Of a stretch of 37,745 nt of DNA, positions 16,848 to 26,076 are shown piece by piece. Location of the stretch: assembly GCF_011378905.1 (NCBI RefSeq), contig NZ_WTPY01000041.1:1-37745 (forward strand), written 5' to 3'. A program made the translations under genes and the position numbers. This stretch comes from Paraglaciecola sp. 20A4. Its GTDB lineage: Bacteria; Pseudomonadota; Gammaproteobacteria; Enterobacterales; Alteromonadaceae. Within the stretch, counting starts at the first letter, position 1. Each line of letters starts with the position of its first letter. The notes below the pieces were generated by a model. It was not told the DNA's origin, ran no database searches, and saw only the letters and a program-made list of their open reading frames with translations.

Positions 16848-18983
16848 TTAAGGAATAGCGATTAAACGTACGTTATCAATATAGTACTGGGCGTTTGTTT
16901 CCGTGAGCATCACGTTCAATGTCATGGTTTCTTGAGACCAATCGACTGCTGCGCTGCGGCTAAACTCTTCAGTAATAATGATATCTGATGTGGTGTTTTG
17001 TGCACTTTTGGTGGTGCCGCTGCCATTTGCTGCAATAGATTCAGTGCCATTGGACAAGTTTAGCTCGTATAGAACAACCGTGCTTTCACCCGCTGTATAT
17101 AAGGCATCGTGATTGATGAGTTGAGCATCCAGCACGACTGCATAACGCCCGCCGGCTTGGATCGCGCCAGCTTTGATGGGTAGGCTAATCGTCACGCCAT
17201 CAGTGGTACCCGTGGTATCAACGAAGAGTTTTTGCATGCCCTCGACGTCGCGTATTTCGACTATGCCACCGTGGCTGGCAATGGTTTCAGCGTTATCAAA
17301 CAAGCCTACTTGGTCCAATAACATGTCATGCACTGCGGTATCATAGTGGCCGTACTTGACCATATTTAAGTCGTCGATGCTGTGATCGCCACCTGCGTAT
17401 GAATCGTCGTACTTTAATAAACCAAAATGCACGGGCAGGGTTTCATAACCATCCCAGGCGCCAGTCTCACCGGTATCAATAATCTGCACGTGTTCCATCC
17501 AGGTGTCGAGTGACTGATCGAAGTAACGACCGCCTAACCAGAATCGATTATCTAGGCTGGAGCCCTCTGGAACTGTTGTAAATAGAGGCACAAAAGGATT
17601 GCCGCTTGCGCCGTTTGACGCCGCGTTATTTAACCAATATGACATGGCGTACTTTTGATTATCTTCTAGTGATGTCACGATATTCTGTAGTTCGAAATGA
17701 CAGAAACTACCCTGCATGTGCATTCCATAATCACCGGTACGCGCTGAAGCCGTGTTGATTTCGGGGTCTGGGCACGCCCAGCCCGCCCAGCCCCACATAA
17801 AGCCGCCCGTGTTATTGGTTGCATCAAGCGGACCGACATGTGCTGCATCTTCAAAGTCTGCGTTGAACCCCGCCGCTTTGACTAAGTTCGTTTCTTCACC
17901 ATTAATGGTGACTACTAAGCTTCTGTGCCCATCAGCAGTATTGCCTGCATCGTCGGCAACGTTGAACAGAAATGACAGCACTTTGCTTTGACCAGTATCT
18001 ATTTCATTAAAAAAGGCGTGGGGGTCGACTGACAGCATGTTGTCATTAAGCTCAATACCGTAGGGTAGGTCGGCGTCGCCATCTAAAGTGAGATTGTCGA
18101 TGACGATAGCATTATCTTCTCGGTCAACTGTTTCTTGCGCTAAATCATAGACTTGTACTGTGTCCGTTTCATTAGCACTCGCTTCTAAGAAGTAATTTAG
18201 AATAAGCGGCGCACCGGGAATATCTTGTACACCCAACACATTTATGACTAAATTACGGTCTATTTCAAAACGATGATCTTTCACTTTGTAGGTATAGCTG
18301 AACGTGACCTTTTCCCCGTCAGGGATTTGTGATTCAACGGCACTCACATCAAGCTCTAACTGGTTATCTTCATTGAGAGTAAAGGGGATGCTATATGGGT
18401 TATTGGCATCTGCTGTTATATCAAACGCGGTGAGTGGCTCTTCATCGCCATCCACAACACCTTTAAGCAAATCAACCACTCCCATTCCAGCGTCGCGAGT
18501 AAAGTTGCCCACTAAGTCGTCTTCAGCGACAGGAGCTATATCTTCGCCGATTATGGTGATAGTCGCTGAACGGGCAGTGGTATTGCTGCCATCAGTGATA
18601 TCGTAGGTGAGGGTCATCGTTAATGTCTCATCCGTATCGAGTGTGGGGGCAATAGCATTCGGTCTTATACCAAGGTACAGCCCGTCTAACTCAAAGCCAG
18701 TCATATCGGTTAGATTCGAGCTAATATTCGTTACGCGCAGAATGTCGCCGTCCATGTCAGTAGCCACACCTGTACCACTATTTTCACCTGTGGGTGTACC
18801 TAATAGAAAAAGTCTTTTGAATGGGTCTTTTTCTGAATACGTCAGCATAATATCGCCGCCATGGGCAGGAGAATTACTTGATACTGCAGGTGTCGAACTG
18901 CCGCCGCCACTGCCACCACAGGCTGTAATAACTGAGCACGCGACGCTTGCCAACAAAAATTTTGATGTTTGAATTGATTTCAT
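16848..18983 (-). CDS. Surface lipoprotein with Ig/cadherin-like repeats and a CBM-like C-terminus
   Basis: 711 residues. A lipoprotein signal with lipobox VITAC puts the acylated Cys at residue 22, followed by a Gly/Ser-rich tether. From about 70 to 380 there are three tandem beta-sandwich repeats with Asp-rich calcium-type turns (for example DVEDD-like and DGDEEPLTAFDI), recalling cadherin/VCBS-type Ig domains. From about 395 the sequence changes to jelly-roll-like segments (FNADFEDAAHVG, WGWAGWACPDPEINTASAR) and a C-terminal one ending YYIDNVRLIAIP, typical of carbohydrate-binding modules. It lies directly downstream of the TonB receptor, so it may be the glycan-capturing partner. I do not recognise a named family. 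Confidence 0.68.
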   Translation of the reverse strand: MKSIQTSKFLLASVACSVITACGGSGGGSSTPAVSSNSPAHGGDIMLTYSEKDPFKRLFLLGTPTGENSGTGVATDMDGDILRVTNISSNLTDMTGFELDGLYLGIRPNAIAPTLDTDETLTMTLTYDITDGSNTTARSATITIIGEDIAPVAEDDLVGNFTRDAGMGVVDLLKGVVDGDEEPLTAFDITADANNPYSIPFTLNEDNQLELDVSAVESQIPDGEKVTFSYTYKVKDHRFEIDRNLVINVLGVQDIPGAPLILNYFLEASANETDTVQVYDLAQETVDREDNAIVIDNLTLDGDADLPYGIELNDNMLSVDPHAFFNEIDTGQSKVLSFLFNVADDAGNTADGHRSLVVTINGEETNLVKAAGFNADFEDAAHVGPLDATNNTGGFMWGWAGWACPDPEINTASARTGDYGMHMQGSFCHFELQNIVTSLEDNQKYAMSYWLNNAASNGASGNPFVPLFTTVPEGSSLDNRFWLGGRYFDQSLDTWMEHVQIIDTGETGAWDGYETLPVHFGLLKYDDSYAGGDHSIDDLNMVKYGHYDTAVHDMLLDQVGLFDNAETIASHGGIVEIRDVEGMQKLFVDTTGTTDGVTISLPIKAGAIQAGGRYAVVLDAQLINHDALYTAGESTVVLYELNLSNGTESIAANGSGTTKSAQNTTSDIIITEEFSRSAAVDWSQETMTLNVMLTETNAQYYIDNVRLIAIP

Positions 18984-19007
18984 AATTTCATACCGTTGCT
19001 GTGAGTA

Positions 19008-19029
19008 AGGTGCGCCTAGTCACGCACCT
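19008..19029 (-). promoter_or_regulatory. Hairpin between TonB receptor and lipoprotein genes
   Basis: AGGTGCG (19008-19014) pairs with CGCACCT (19023-19029), and the stem can be lengthened outward with GTGAG/CTCAC-type pairing. It lies in the 73-nt gap between the receptor stop and the lipoprotein start. No U-run follows, so an RNA stability or attenuation role is more likely than full termination. Confidence 0.4.
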
Positions 19030-19056
19030 CACTTCTGCTGATCTTAATAAGTAACC

Positions 19057-22000
19057 TTAGAATGTAACGTTCACACCTAAGCGATAAGTCGTTCCAACCT
19101 TATAACGGGTGTAGGTACGTGAACGTGTGGCATCTCCCTCTAGAGGGTTGCCTTCTTCAAAGGCGACAAATTGGTAACCCACATTGTTGTCAGCGAAAAT
19201 GCGGTCTACTTCTAATTCTCGGCTGGTGTAGTAGGTTCTAAATTCATCATCAAGCAAGTTGATGGCTTGCAATGAAAAGGTGACGTTGTCGTTCAGTTTG
19301 TAAGATGCTGACAAATCCAGGTTGCCGCGGCCTCCATTCCACAAGGATCCTTGGTTCCACGTACGGCCTTGTAAGCCTGTGTTGTAATCAGTACCCACGA
19401 GTGAGTCGCTTGTGCCTCGATAGGCTAAGCGGATTTGATGGCCGTCTTGCTCCCAGAATATGGTCGCGTTATAGCTATGCTCAGGTGTATCGGCCACTGG
19501 GAATGACGGTAAGGTTTTGCTCGGATCGATGCTTGAGCGGTCAGGATCATATTGACTATCTTGGTAGGTATAGTTTGCTGACACGCCTAAACCAGATAAA
19601 AAGCCCGGCAAAAAGTCATAAGTTTGCACATAACCCAACTCTAGGCCGGTAATTTTGGCGCCTTTGCCATTGACAATTTTACTGACGCTATATTGCGCAC
19701 ATAGATCACGTAAATTATCGCTGAAACGGGTGGGATCAGAATTCCACCAGCCGTAGTCAGCAGTGGCGCGCAGCGGCATACATCCGTTTAAACCTTGATC
19801 ATTTGTACCGTCATCTTCTGCTAGTAAAATGATTTCACTGCCACTGACAGGCGTGTCAACGTTACGCACGTCTTTAAGGTAGGTAACCGCGTTTTCAACC
19901 GTGGTGAAGTTAGACATATTCTTGTGGAATACCGCAACACTGAGCATAGAGGTTTCATTGAAATACCACTCAAAAGACACGTCTAAGTTTTTAGACTCTA
20001 AAGGCTCAAGCTGAGTATTAAACAACGATACCTTACTGCCAGTACTTGGGTTACCTGACCCCCAGTAACCATTTTCGGTTAACTGAAAACCAGGGCGAAG
20101 TTGATCAATTTCCGGACGTGTCATCGTTTTAGAAACCGAGAAGCGGCCGACCATTTCATCAGAAATCGCGTAGTTTAGGTTCAAGCTTGGCAATAAGTTT
20201 GTGTAGCTGTGTTTGTCAGATGAGCGGAACGATTGTAGCTCTCTGTTACGCTCTGATGTTGCTGAAAACTGATTGGCATTCACCGGTGACAGTGGCGTGG
20301 TACCGTCATAAACGATGTCGCCATTCCAGCCGTTATTACGGGTGGTGGCTACATCTGCATAGCGCCACATGTTTAGCCAAGTGATGGGCTCTGCTGGTTC
20401 TGGCAGGCTTGGATCCTGTTGAAACGCTGCCCATTGGGCAAATGCAGGATCGTGACACGGGCCTTGGTCCGCTATGCGTGTCCAGCCTGAAGGATCTGGA
20501 CCGCTACTGGTATCCCAACCTTGGCCATCTACACGTTGGTATTTTTGCTCGTAACCTTTTGGTTGGTTAGGGTCGGCGAAAATGGGTGCGCGGCACTCAG
20601 GTAAACTGGTATCGCGTAAGTCACGAATGTTAACACGGTCAAATTCACGCTCTAAGGTTTCAGAGAACTGCCAGAAATCTGCACCAGAATACCCTTCTGC
20701 AGTGATATCTGTTTTAACGTAGCGCAAACCGATATTACCGGTTAAACGGCCGTCAAATAAATCGAAATTACCTTTCACATAGAAAGCTTGGGTGTCTATA
20801 TCTGCGATCCGAGATTCCGAGTCATTTGGGGTCCTGACGGTGTTTTCATCATCGAGTAACAAGTTGATTGCTTTGGTTGCATCGACTTGAGTCCAGCCCT
20901 GCGTTGCTTCATTGCGGCCATAACCTAATGACTGCATAAAATCACTGGGTAGCACGCCTTCACGAGCAATGAGGGTAGCGCGAATATCGAGCAGAGAACC
21001 ACCTGGGATAGCGACAGGGTTACCGAATTCATCTTCAATGACGTCTGTGGCTGTGACAGAGTTGAAACGGTACTGTTGGTTGTCAACGTCCTTGGTGCGT
21101 TTGGTCGCCTTGCCACCAAACTCGAATGAGGTAAAACCAAACCCCTCATAGTCGTATTCAAAATCAAACTGTGCGTTCGCTAACTCATCGCTCACGTTGA
21201 CATCATTTTCAGATAGGAAAGACAGGTGCTGGGTGTTGATGTCAGTTGGGTTATATCCAGTTAAAACGATGTTATCATCGTATCCTGGGGTAAAAATGCC
21301 AGTATCTGGGTCAACTTCATTGACGATTTGTTCACCCAAATCGACAAGACTGCTACCAACCACCATACGGCAGGTTCCACTTGTGCAATCGTAACCTACA
21401 GGCTCAACATCTCGCCCTGCATCGTATAGTTTCACGGCAGGGACTTGAGGGAAGTTTTGCAACGCAGCAAATGCACTAGGTAAGCTTTCTGACTCACTTT
21501 TGGAGTAGCCAATTTGGCTCGACATACGGAACTCATCCGTTAATTCACGTTTGTACGTGAATGATACACTGCCGTTCTTTTGGTCATTTCCGCCTTGCGA
21601 TGCTTGTAAGTCACCTGCGCCGAAGCGATTTAACTGTTTTACAAGGGTATTTGTATCCGTGTCGACTACGTACCAGTCTCGTTGAGGGTCGGTAAATGGT
21701 GCTGCAGGTCGCAATTCTCCGAGTGGTTTTACCCCTTCGACAAAATTTTCATTATTGGTAAAACGGGAAATTACAGCGTCTTGGCGCGTGGCATATTCTT
21801 GTGTTGAATATGTAATATCCAGTGTCATTTCAGACACATCGTCAGGTAAAAACTGCAAGCCAAGGGTTAACCCTTGACGTTCGGTATTGTTTTGATGCAA
21901 CTCGTAACGGGTGGCAGTCGGGCGAATTGCCTTGACACCTGAAATTGCTTCACCGTTTAAGTCACTGGCTGAGTCGATGATAGTGGAGGCTTCGAATCTG

Positions 22001-22725
22001 TCGACTCGATATTGGTCGCGACGAATACTGGTGGTTTCATCATATGCAGAAAACGCAACGCCAAAGGTATCATCAAAGAATTTTTCCGTGAGGGTAAACT
22101 GTACTTTGTGATCTGACTCTTCTGAGAAATCGTTGTAACGACCTTGTGCAGTAAATGAGCGCACGTCTTTTTTCTGATCGAGGGGTTTGAGGGTAATTAG
22201 GTTTATATTTGCCCCCAATGATCCTTCGTCTTGATCCGCACTCGATGTCTTCACCACTTCAAGCTTGGATAATATGTCAGCTGAAAACGAACTCAAATCT
22301 ACTGCTTGGCTAAAATCGGTAGAAGTCAGTTGTTGACCGTTGATAGTAATATTATTCTGGTTGGCGGTGGCGCCCCGAACCGTAATTTGGGTGCCTTCAC
22401 CGTCGCGCGTAACCAATGAAACGCCCGTAACACGGCTTAGTGCATCCGCAACGTTCTGGTCGGTTGATTTGCCAATGTCCTCGGCATTAATCGTGTCGAC
22501 TAAGTTTTGAGAGAAGCGCTTATCATTAATTGATTTTTTGAGACTGCTCTTCAAACCCGTAATTTCAATTACCTCGATGCCGCTGGCTTCGGTTGATTCA
22601 GCTTGTATTGTGGCAGTGCTTTGAGTGTCTTTTTGTTCTTGTGTTTGTCCAATAGCATTGGATGCCATTAAGACAGCTATTGAGATTGCGCTCAATTTAA
22701 AAGGTGTGATGAATGCTTTAGACAT
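19057..22725 (-). CDS. TonB-dependent receptor (large, Caulobacter-type)
   Basis: Outer-membrane beta-barrel importer of 1222 residues. A signal peptide (about 1-27) is followed by a TonB box-like EVIEITG (51-57), a plug domain (about 70-190, with NVADALSRVTGVSLVTRDGE and ITVRGATANQNNITINGQQ) and a long barrel ending in the usual C-terminal aromatic strand (TTYRLGVNVTF). I chose ATG 22725, with GGGAA 9 nt upstream and a proper signal peptide; the frame stays open to 22809. Large extracellular loops with paired Cys are seen in the middle third. It heads an operon with the lipoprotein, halogenase and SapC. An agar-derived oligosaccharide substrate is inferred from context and from the shared operator. 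Confidence 0.92.
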   Translation of the reverse strand: MSKAFITPFKLSAISIAVLMASNAIGQTQEQKDTQSTATIQAESTEASGIEVIEITGLKSSLKKSINDKRFSQNLVDTINAEDIGKSTDQNVADALSRVTGVSLVTRDGEGTQITVRGATANQNNITINGQQLTSTDFSQAVDLSSFSADILSKLEVVKTSSADQDEGSLGANINLITLKPLDQKKDVRSFTAQGRYNDFSEESDHKVQFTLTEKFFDDTFGVAFSAYDETTSIRRDQYRVDRFEASTIIDSASDLNGEAISGVKAIRPTATRYELHQNNTERQGLTLGLQFLPDDVSEMTLDITYSTQEYATRQDAVISRFTNNENFVEGVKPLGELRPAAPFTDPQRDWYVVDTDTNTLVKQLNRFGAGDLQASQGGNDQKNGSVSFTYKRELTDEFRMSSQIGYSKSESESLPSAFAALQNFPQVPAVKLYDAGRDVEPVGYDCTSGTCRMVVGSSLVDLGEQIVNEVDPDTGIFTPGYDDNIVLTGYNPTDINTQHLSFLSENDVNVSDELANAQFDFEYDYEGFGFTSFEFGGKATKRTKDVDNQQYRFNSVTATDVIEDEFGNPVAIPGGSLLDIRATLIAREGVLPSDFMQSLGYGRNEATQGWTQVDATKAINLLLDDENTVRTPNDSESRIADIDTQAFYVKGNFDLFDGRLTGNIGLRYVKTDITAEGYSGADFWQFSETLEREFDRVNIRDLRDTSLPECRAPIFADPNQPKGYEQKYQRVDGQGWDTSSGPDPSGWTRIADQGPCHDPAFAQWAAFQQDPSLPEPAEPITWLNMWRYADVATTRNNGWNGDIVYDGTTPLSPVNANQFSATSERNRELQSFRSSDKHSYTNLLPSLNLNYAISDEMVGRFSVSKTMTRPEIDQLRPGFQLTENGYWGSGNPSTGSKVSLFNTQLEPLESKNLDVSFEWYFNETSMLSVAVFHKNMSNFTTVENAVTYLKDVRNVDTPVSGSEIILLAEDDGTNDQGLNGCMPLRATADYGWWNSDPTRFSDNLRDLCAQYSVSKIVNGKGAKITGLELGYVQTYDFLPGFLSGLGVSANYTYQDSQYDPDRSSIDPSKTLPSFPVADTPEHSYNATIFWEQDGHQIRLAYRGTSDSLVGTDYNTGLQGRTWNQGSLWNGGRGNLDLSASYKLNDNVTFSLQAINLLDDEFRTYYTSRELEVDRIFADNNVGYQFVAFEEGNPLEGDATRSRTYTRYKVGTTYRLGVNVTF

Positions 22726-23234
22726 AGTTAATTGTTCCCGGTAATTATAAATGTCGTCGTTTAATCGGTTTAACCTGAAATGCCAAGGTTGTTCCAAAAT
22801 CATCTTCAAGTGCGTTAGCCAACAGAATATGTGTGAATATTTTGTTACACCTGAAATGTAAATCGTATGTAAACACCACCCACCATTAATGTCAAAAGTT
22901 TTTTGTTAACAATTACTATTAATTGGTTCGTTTTATTTTTCCGTATTAGTTAAATATTGTCATGTATATCAATAGTTTAATTTTTTTCAGTTTTTTTGGT
23001 ATTAAGGTAAATTATATTTTTTCACAAAAAACTATCATTGTTTCAGGCGGGATAGGGGCCTTTTCTCGCAAAAGGATAGTGATTTTGAAGAGAAAGCGAG
23101 ATGTGAGATGTGAGATAGAAAAGCTAAGTGGCTGGACTCTGGTTCCAGCGTCTACTGATAAATTGGCCTGGCGATTATCGGCCTTTAGCGACCGCTAGTT
23201 ATGTTGCTTACTAAACCTAATTGCATACCTTTCT
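22726..23234. other. TonB receptor promoter region and gene-free DNA
   Basis: No gene is supported. The minus strand carries TTGACA (22890-22895) as a -35 candidate followed 17 nt later by TTACAT, and the operator-like palindrome lies just upstream of it. The part from 23040 to 23200 has a short GAGATGT direct repeat (about 23096-23115) and no convincing reading frame. Confidence 0.5.
22903..22912. promoter_or_regulatory. Operator-like palindrome TTGTTAACAA at the TonB receptor promoter
   Basis: Perfect 10-bp palindrome, 7 bp upstream of the -35 candidate of the TonB receptor gene. The same core is found three times between the MFS and GH50 genes, tying the receptor operon to the agar genes. 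The binding protein is not known. Confidence 0.6.
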
Positions 23235-23465
23235 CTAAGCGCGAGACGACAATGAAATTTTAAATATATCCCTCAATTCCGCCGCGGCATGACGCATTTT
23301 TAGAATTTGTTGATTGATCGATGAACTTCGCTGGGCGAATTTTAACGTGTGACCATTACTTTCTTTAATATTTTCAACGTTTTGTTTGATTTCACCCAAG
23401 GTGTTCTTCTGGCTGTCGGGGACTTTTTGCAATGCGCTTTGTGCTACATCTAGGGAGTTAAAGCG
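23235..23465 (-). pseudogene. Methyl-accepting chemotaxis protein, C-terminal remnant
   Basis: The frame contains LGEIKQNVENIKESN followed by SSSINQQILKMRHAAAEL and ends RDIFKISLSSRA. This recalls the last helices of chemoreceptor signalling domains (EITQSV-x-ISDMN ... EEINRNI ... AAEEL ... F-x-I). Nothing of the membrane or ligand domains or the conserved hairpin tip is present, and the sequence upstream in the frame is not MCP-like. It is therefore a short decayed tail, assigned from the helical pattern only. Confidence 0.4.
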
Positions 23466-23692
23466 AATGCTTGTCGGGCAAATTGTTGATTCAAGGCTTG
23501 ATGAACTTAAGTTAGTCAACATTACCCTGATTATTGTGGCGCTCAAATATCCCCCAGAATAGGGATACTCGCGAGAGTAAAGTGACCTTACAGGCGTTAG
23601 AGCAGGCGAGAAAAAACAATTTACCCTAAGCAAAAGCTGTCGGTTCTCAGTGACTACGCTAAGCGTAATTAAATGTGCTAAATGCGGTTAAA

Positions 23693-23962
23693 TTACGCAG
23701 CGTATTTACGCCAGAAGTTAATATCCGTCGGGCTGTTGTTACGTGCCGCGCGTTCGCAGCGCATAGATGCAAGGACAGCAAACGGATCAAGGGTCAACAT
23801 TTCGGCAATTTCAACAGCCAATTTGTCGTCGATTGAGCCGGTGCTGTTGCGGTAACGACTGACCGCTGAGCGCGATATGCCAAGCTTTTTCGCGACATCG
23901 TTGTCGGAACGAAATGTATGTTTTTTCTTTAACATATCGATTAACTGCATGCTTTTATACAT
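23693..23962 (-). CDS. Small helix-turn-helix protein (DUF3693-like)
   Basis: 89-residue protein with an N-terminal Cro/C1-type HTH: DNDVAKKLGISRSAVSRYRN (residues about 20-39) followed by IDDKLAVEIAEMLTLDP. The C-terminal third (about 60-89) ends NFWRKYAA, resembling the DUF3693 family known from filamentous phage and phage-like regions. The ATG has GAGGAT about 7 nt upstream. It starts 40 nt after the GH117 stop on the same strand, so it may be the last gene of the MFS-kinase-GH117 unit or have its own promoter. A role in controlling the agar genes is possible but unsupported by any specific site. Confidence 0.65.
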   Translation of the reverse strand: MYKSMQLIDMLKKKHTFRSDNDVAKKLGISRSAVSRYRNSTGSIDDKLAVEIAEMLTLDPFAVLASMRCERAARNNSPTDINFWRKYAA

Positions 23963-24002
23963 GGGTTTATCCTCTTACTTGGTACCTAAATTACGGTTCT
24001 GG

Positions 24003-25088
24003 TTAGTTACTATTTTGAAAGGTTCCTGCATCCAGAACCTGCTTTTTCAAACGATATCGACAGATATAATTCCAATTCCAACTGCTATCATATTTATGAC
24101 AGAGCCCCCATTGTAAGCCCGGCGCTACAACGTTCTGTTGTTCGGATGGGCGATATACACCAATGGCTTCCGGTGCGCCTTTGATATGCGCTTTGATGTC
24201 AAAGTTAATACCATCAGGGGCAAATTGTATGGTATTTTTTTCAGGTCCGTCAGTAGTCAATAAGCTGGCTATGCCACCGCGATAATTCCAGACCACCACC
24301 TCATGTCCGCTGTTGCTAATCGGGTTATATTCAGACTTGGTATAGGGTCCTAATACGTTGTCAGCAATAGCGACGCCGTGTTTGATTTCCCGGCCACCGA
24401 AATTCATTTCTTCGCCCATGGTTTCACCTTTGTAGTACAGGTGAAATTTACCATTAAAAACCAATAAACAAGGATCGTGTACCTTATGACTATCAAAACT
24501 GCCCTTGGATTTAACATGGAAACGATTGTCTTCGTCGCCTAACCACTTGCCATCCATTGAGGGACTCAATATAGGCGCAGATGACTTCGTCCATGGGCCA
24601 AAAGGTGAATCTGCATGAGCAATGGCGATTTGCTCAATTTGTCGATTGGTATAGGGAAACTGCACCGTTTGGTAGACCAGATAATATTTGTCAGCATGGG
24701 CAAGCACTTCAGGGGTGAATACGGCTCTGTCATCGAAGGTACCTTTTGCACCACGCGTAATCGCGGGGCCTTGTTCCTTCCATGTTTCACCGTCATGTGA
24801 GGTGGCGTGCCATACTTCGGTTAAGTCCCATGGAAAGACTTTATCGTCTGGGTTGCTACTACCAAAGCCGACGGTTTCGCCGCTGCCTTTGGTATACCAA
24901 CAATGGTATACACCCTCAACCGAAATGACCGATGTTGGGTCGCGACGTATTACACCTTCTTCAAATGCGAAATCACCTTTTAGCGGACTGGTTTCGAATT
25001 CAATCATCCAGTCTGCATTTTTGCTGTCGTAGCCGCGCTCAATAGCGCGTTTGGTAGCTAGGCTTTGTTTTGGATTAGCATCACTCAT
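24003..25088 (-). CDS. GH117 alpha-1,3-(3,6-anhydro)-L-galactosidase
   Basis: Exo-enzyme that removes 3,6-anhydro-L-galactose from the non-reducing end of neoagaro-oligosaccharides. The 361-residue protein shows a five-bladed propeller pattern with conserved stretches [10 protein letters not shown] (118-127, the Asp region of the active site), [19 protein letters not shown] (204-222) and [12 protein letters not shown] (261-272, with the His proposed to take part in catalysis). No signal peptide is seen, fitting the usual cytoplasmic or periplasmic place of these enzymes. The ATG has GAGGAAAG upstream. It follows the KDG kinase by 45 nt and is co-directional with it, forming a downstream agar-utilisation unit. 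Confidence 0.92.
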   Translation of the reverse strand: MSDANPKQSLATKRAIERGYDSKNADWMIEFETSPLKGDFAFEEGVIRRDPTSVISVEGVYHCWYTKGSGETVGFGSSNPDDKVFPWDLTEVWHATSHDGETWKEQGPAITRGAKGTFDDRAVFTPEVLAHADKYYLVYQTVQFPYTNRQIEQIAIAHADSPFGPWTKSSAPILSPSMDGKWLGDEDNRFHVKSKGSFDSHKVHDPCLLVFNGKFHLYYKGETMGEEMNFGGREIKHGVAIADNVLGPYTKSEYNPISNSGHEVVVWNYRGGIASLLTTDGPEKNTIQFAPDGINFDIKAHIKGAPEAIGVYRPSEQQNVVAPGLQWGLCHKYDSSWNWNYICRYRLKKQVLDAGTFQNSN

Positions 25089-25133
25089 GGGTCTTTCCTC
25101 AATAATTCTTGTTCGATACGACGTTATAACGAC

Positions 25134-26075
25134 TTAGGCAAAATGCTGGCGAAATGCATCGAAAATTTTGTGTTCAACGATGGCGCCCTGATGTTGCACC
25201 ACCAGACCTGCAGCGCCAGCGGCTTGCTCTATTGCCGTTTTGCAATCATGGTTGGCCATTCGACACGCTAAATACACGCCAGCAAAAGAGTCACCGGCGG
25301 CGGTGGTATCGCGCTGAATTTTAGCTGGCGTAAAGGGCACGTGACATAAAGCTTGACCATTAACAAAGGCGAATACGCCTTGTTTACCTGCTTTGACGAC
25401 TAACTCGCTCACATCGTGCTTTGTGCAGTAATCTACAATTTCACTGACTGAAGTGTGCCCCAACAGATCATCATGATCTTCAGTGCCGGGTAACACTATG
25501 TCACTCAGATCATAGGCGGCTTCAAGCCATTGAATAGCATGCGCCTTACTGGACCACATTTTAGGCCGGTAATTTGGATCAAAAGCAATTTTGCTGCCCT
25601 TGGCTTTAAGACGGGTAACTAAGTCTATAAAGCGAGATTTATCGTGATCAGCAAGAACCCCAAGGGTAATACCGCTGAAATAGATTACATCGAAATGCGG
25701 CCAATCTGATTCAGCTTTGTTGTGCTCAATAAGTTGCATTAATTGGGTTGCAGCAGAGTCTTTGCGCCAATAGTCAAAGTGTCTCTCGCCGTTGCCGTCG
25801 TTTTTAATCGCGTAAATTCCCACATTATGAGTGGGCGATATCAGGGCAAATTTGCTGCTGATACCGTGTTTCTCCCAGTGTTCAGTCATTAATGTGCTGA
25901 ATGTATCTTGGCCGACCCCAGTCAAAAAATAGCAATCTAACTGGGCTTGCCAACGTTTGGCATATACGAGGGAGTTGTACGTATCACCAGCGAATGAATG
26001 GTGTAAGGTTTTGCTCAAAGTGAAACTCAGTTCAAGCATGCATTCGCCAATGGCTAAGAGTGAAGGGCGTGACAT
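25134..26075 (-). CDS. kdgK: 2-keto-3-deoxy-sugar-acid kinase (KdgK type, PfkB family)
   Basis: Phosphorylates 2-keto-3-deoxygluconate or the galactonate epimer, the product reached from 3,6-anhydro-L-galactose after oxidation and cycloisomerisation. The 313-residue protein has the PfkB C-terminal signature [10 protein letters not shown] (257-266, catalytic Asp262) and two stretches typical of KDG kinases: [14 protein letters not shown] (97-110) and [10 protein letters not shown] (165-174). The ATG follows the MFS stop by one base (TAATATG), so the two genes are translationally linked. The oxidising and isomerising enzymes of the anhydrogalactose route are not in this window. Which epimer is used cannot be told from sequence. 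Confidence 0.88.
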   Translation of the reverse strand: MSRPSLLAIGECMLELSFTLSKTLHHSFAGDTYNSLVYAKRWQAQLDCYFLTGVGQDTFSTLMTEHWEKHGISSKFALISPTHNVGIYAIKNDGNGERHFDYWRKDSAATQLMQLIEHNKAESDWPHFDVIYFSGITLGVLADHDKSRFIDLVTRLKAKGSKIAFDPNYRPKMWSSKAHAIQWLEAAYDLSDIVLPGTEDHDDLLGHTSVSEIVDYCTKHDVSELVVKAGKQGVFAFVNGQALCHVPFTPAKIQRDTTAAGDSFAGVYLACRMANHDCKTAIEQAAGAAGLVVQHQGAIVEHKIFDAFRQHFA

Positions 26076-26076
26076 A

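Noticed and set aside
22962-23198. A 78-codon plus-strand frame in the gap upstream of the TonB receptor.
   Set aside because: Low-complexity Phe/Ile-rich start, no ribosome site and no recognisable domain.
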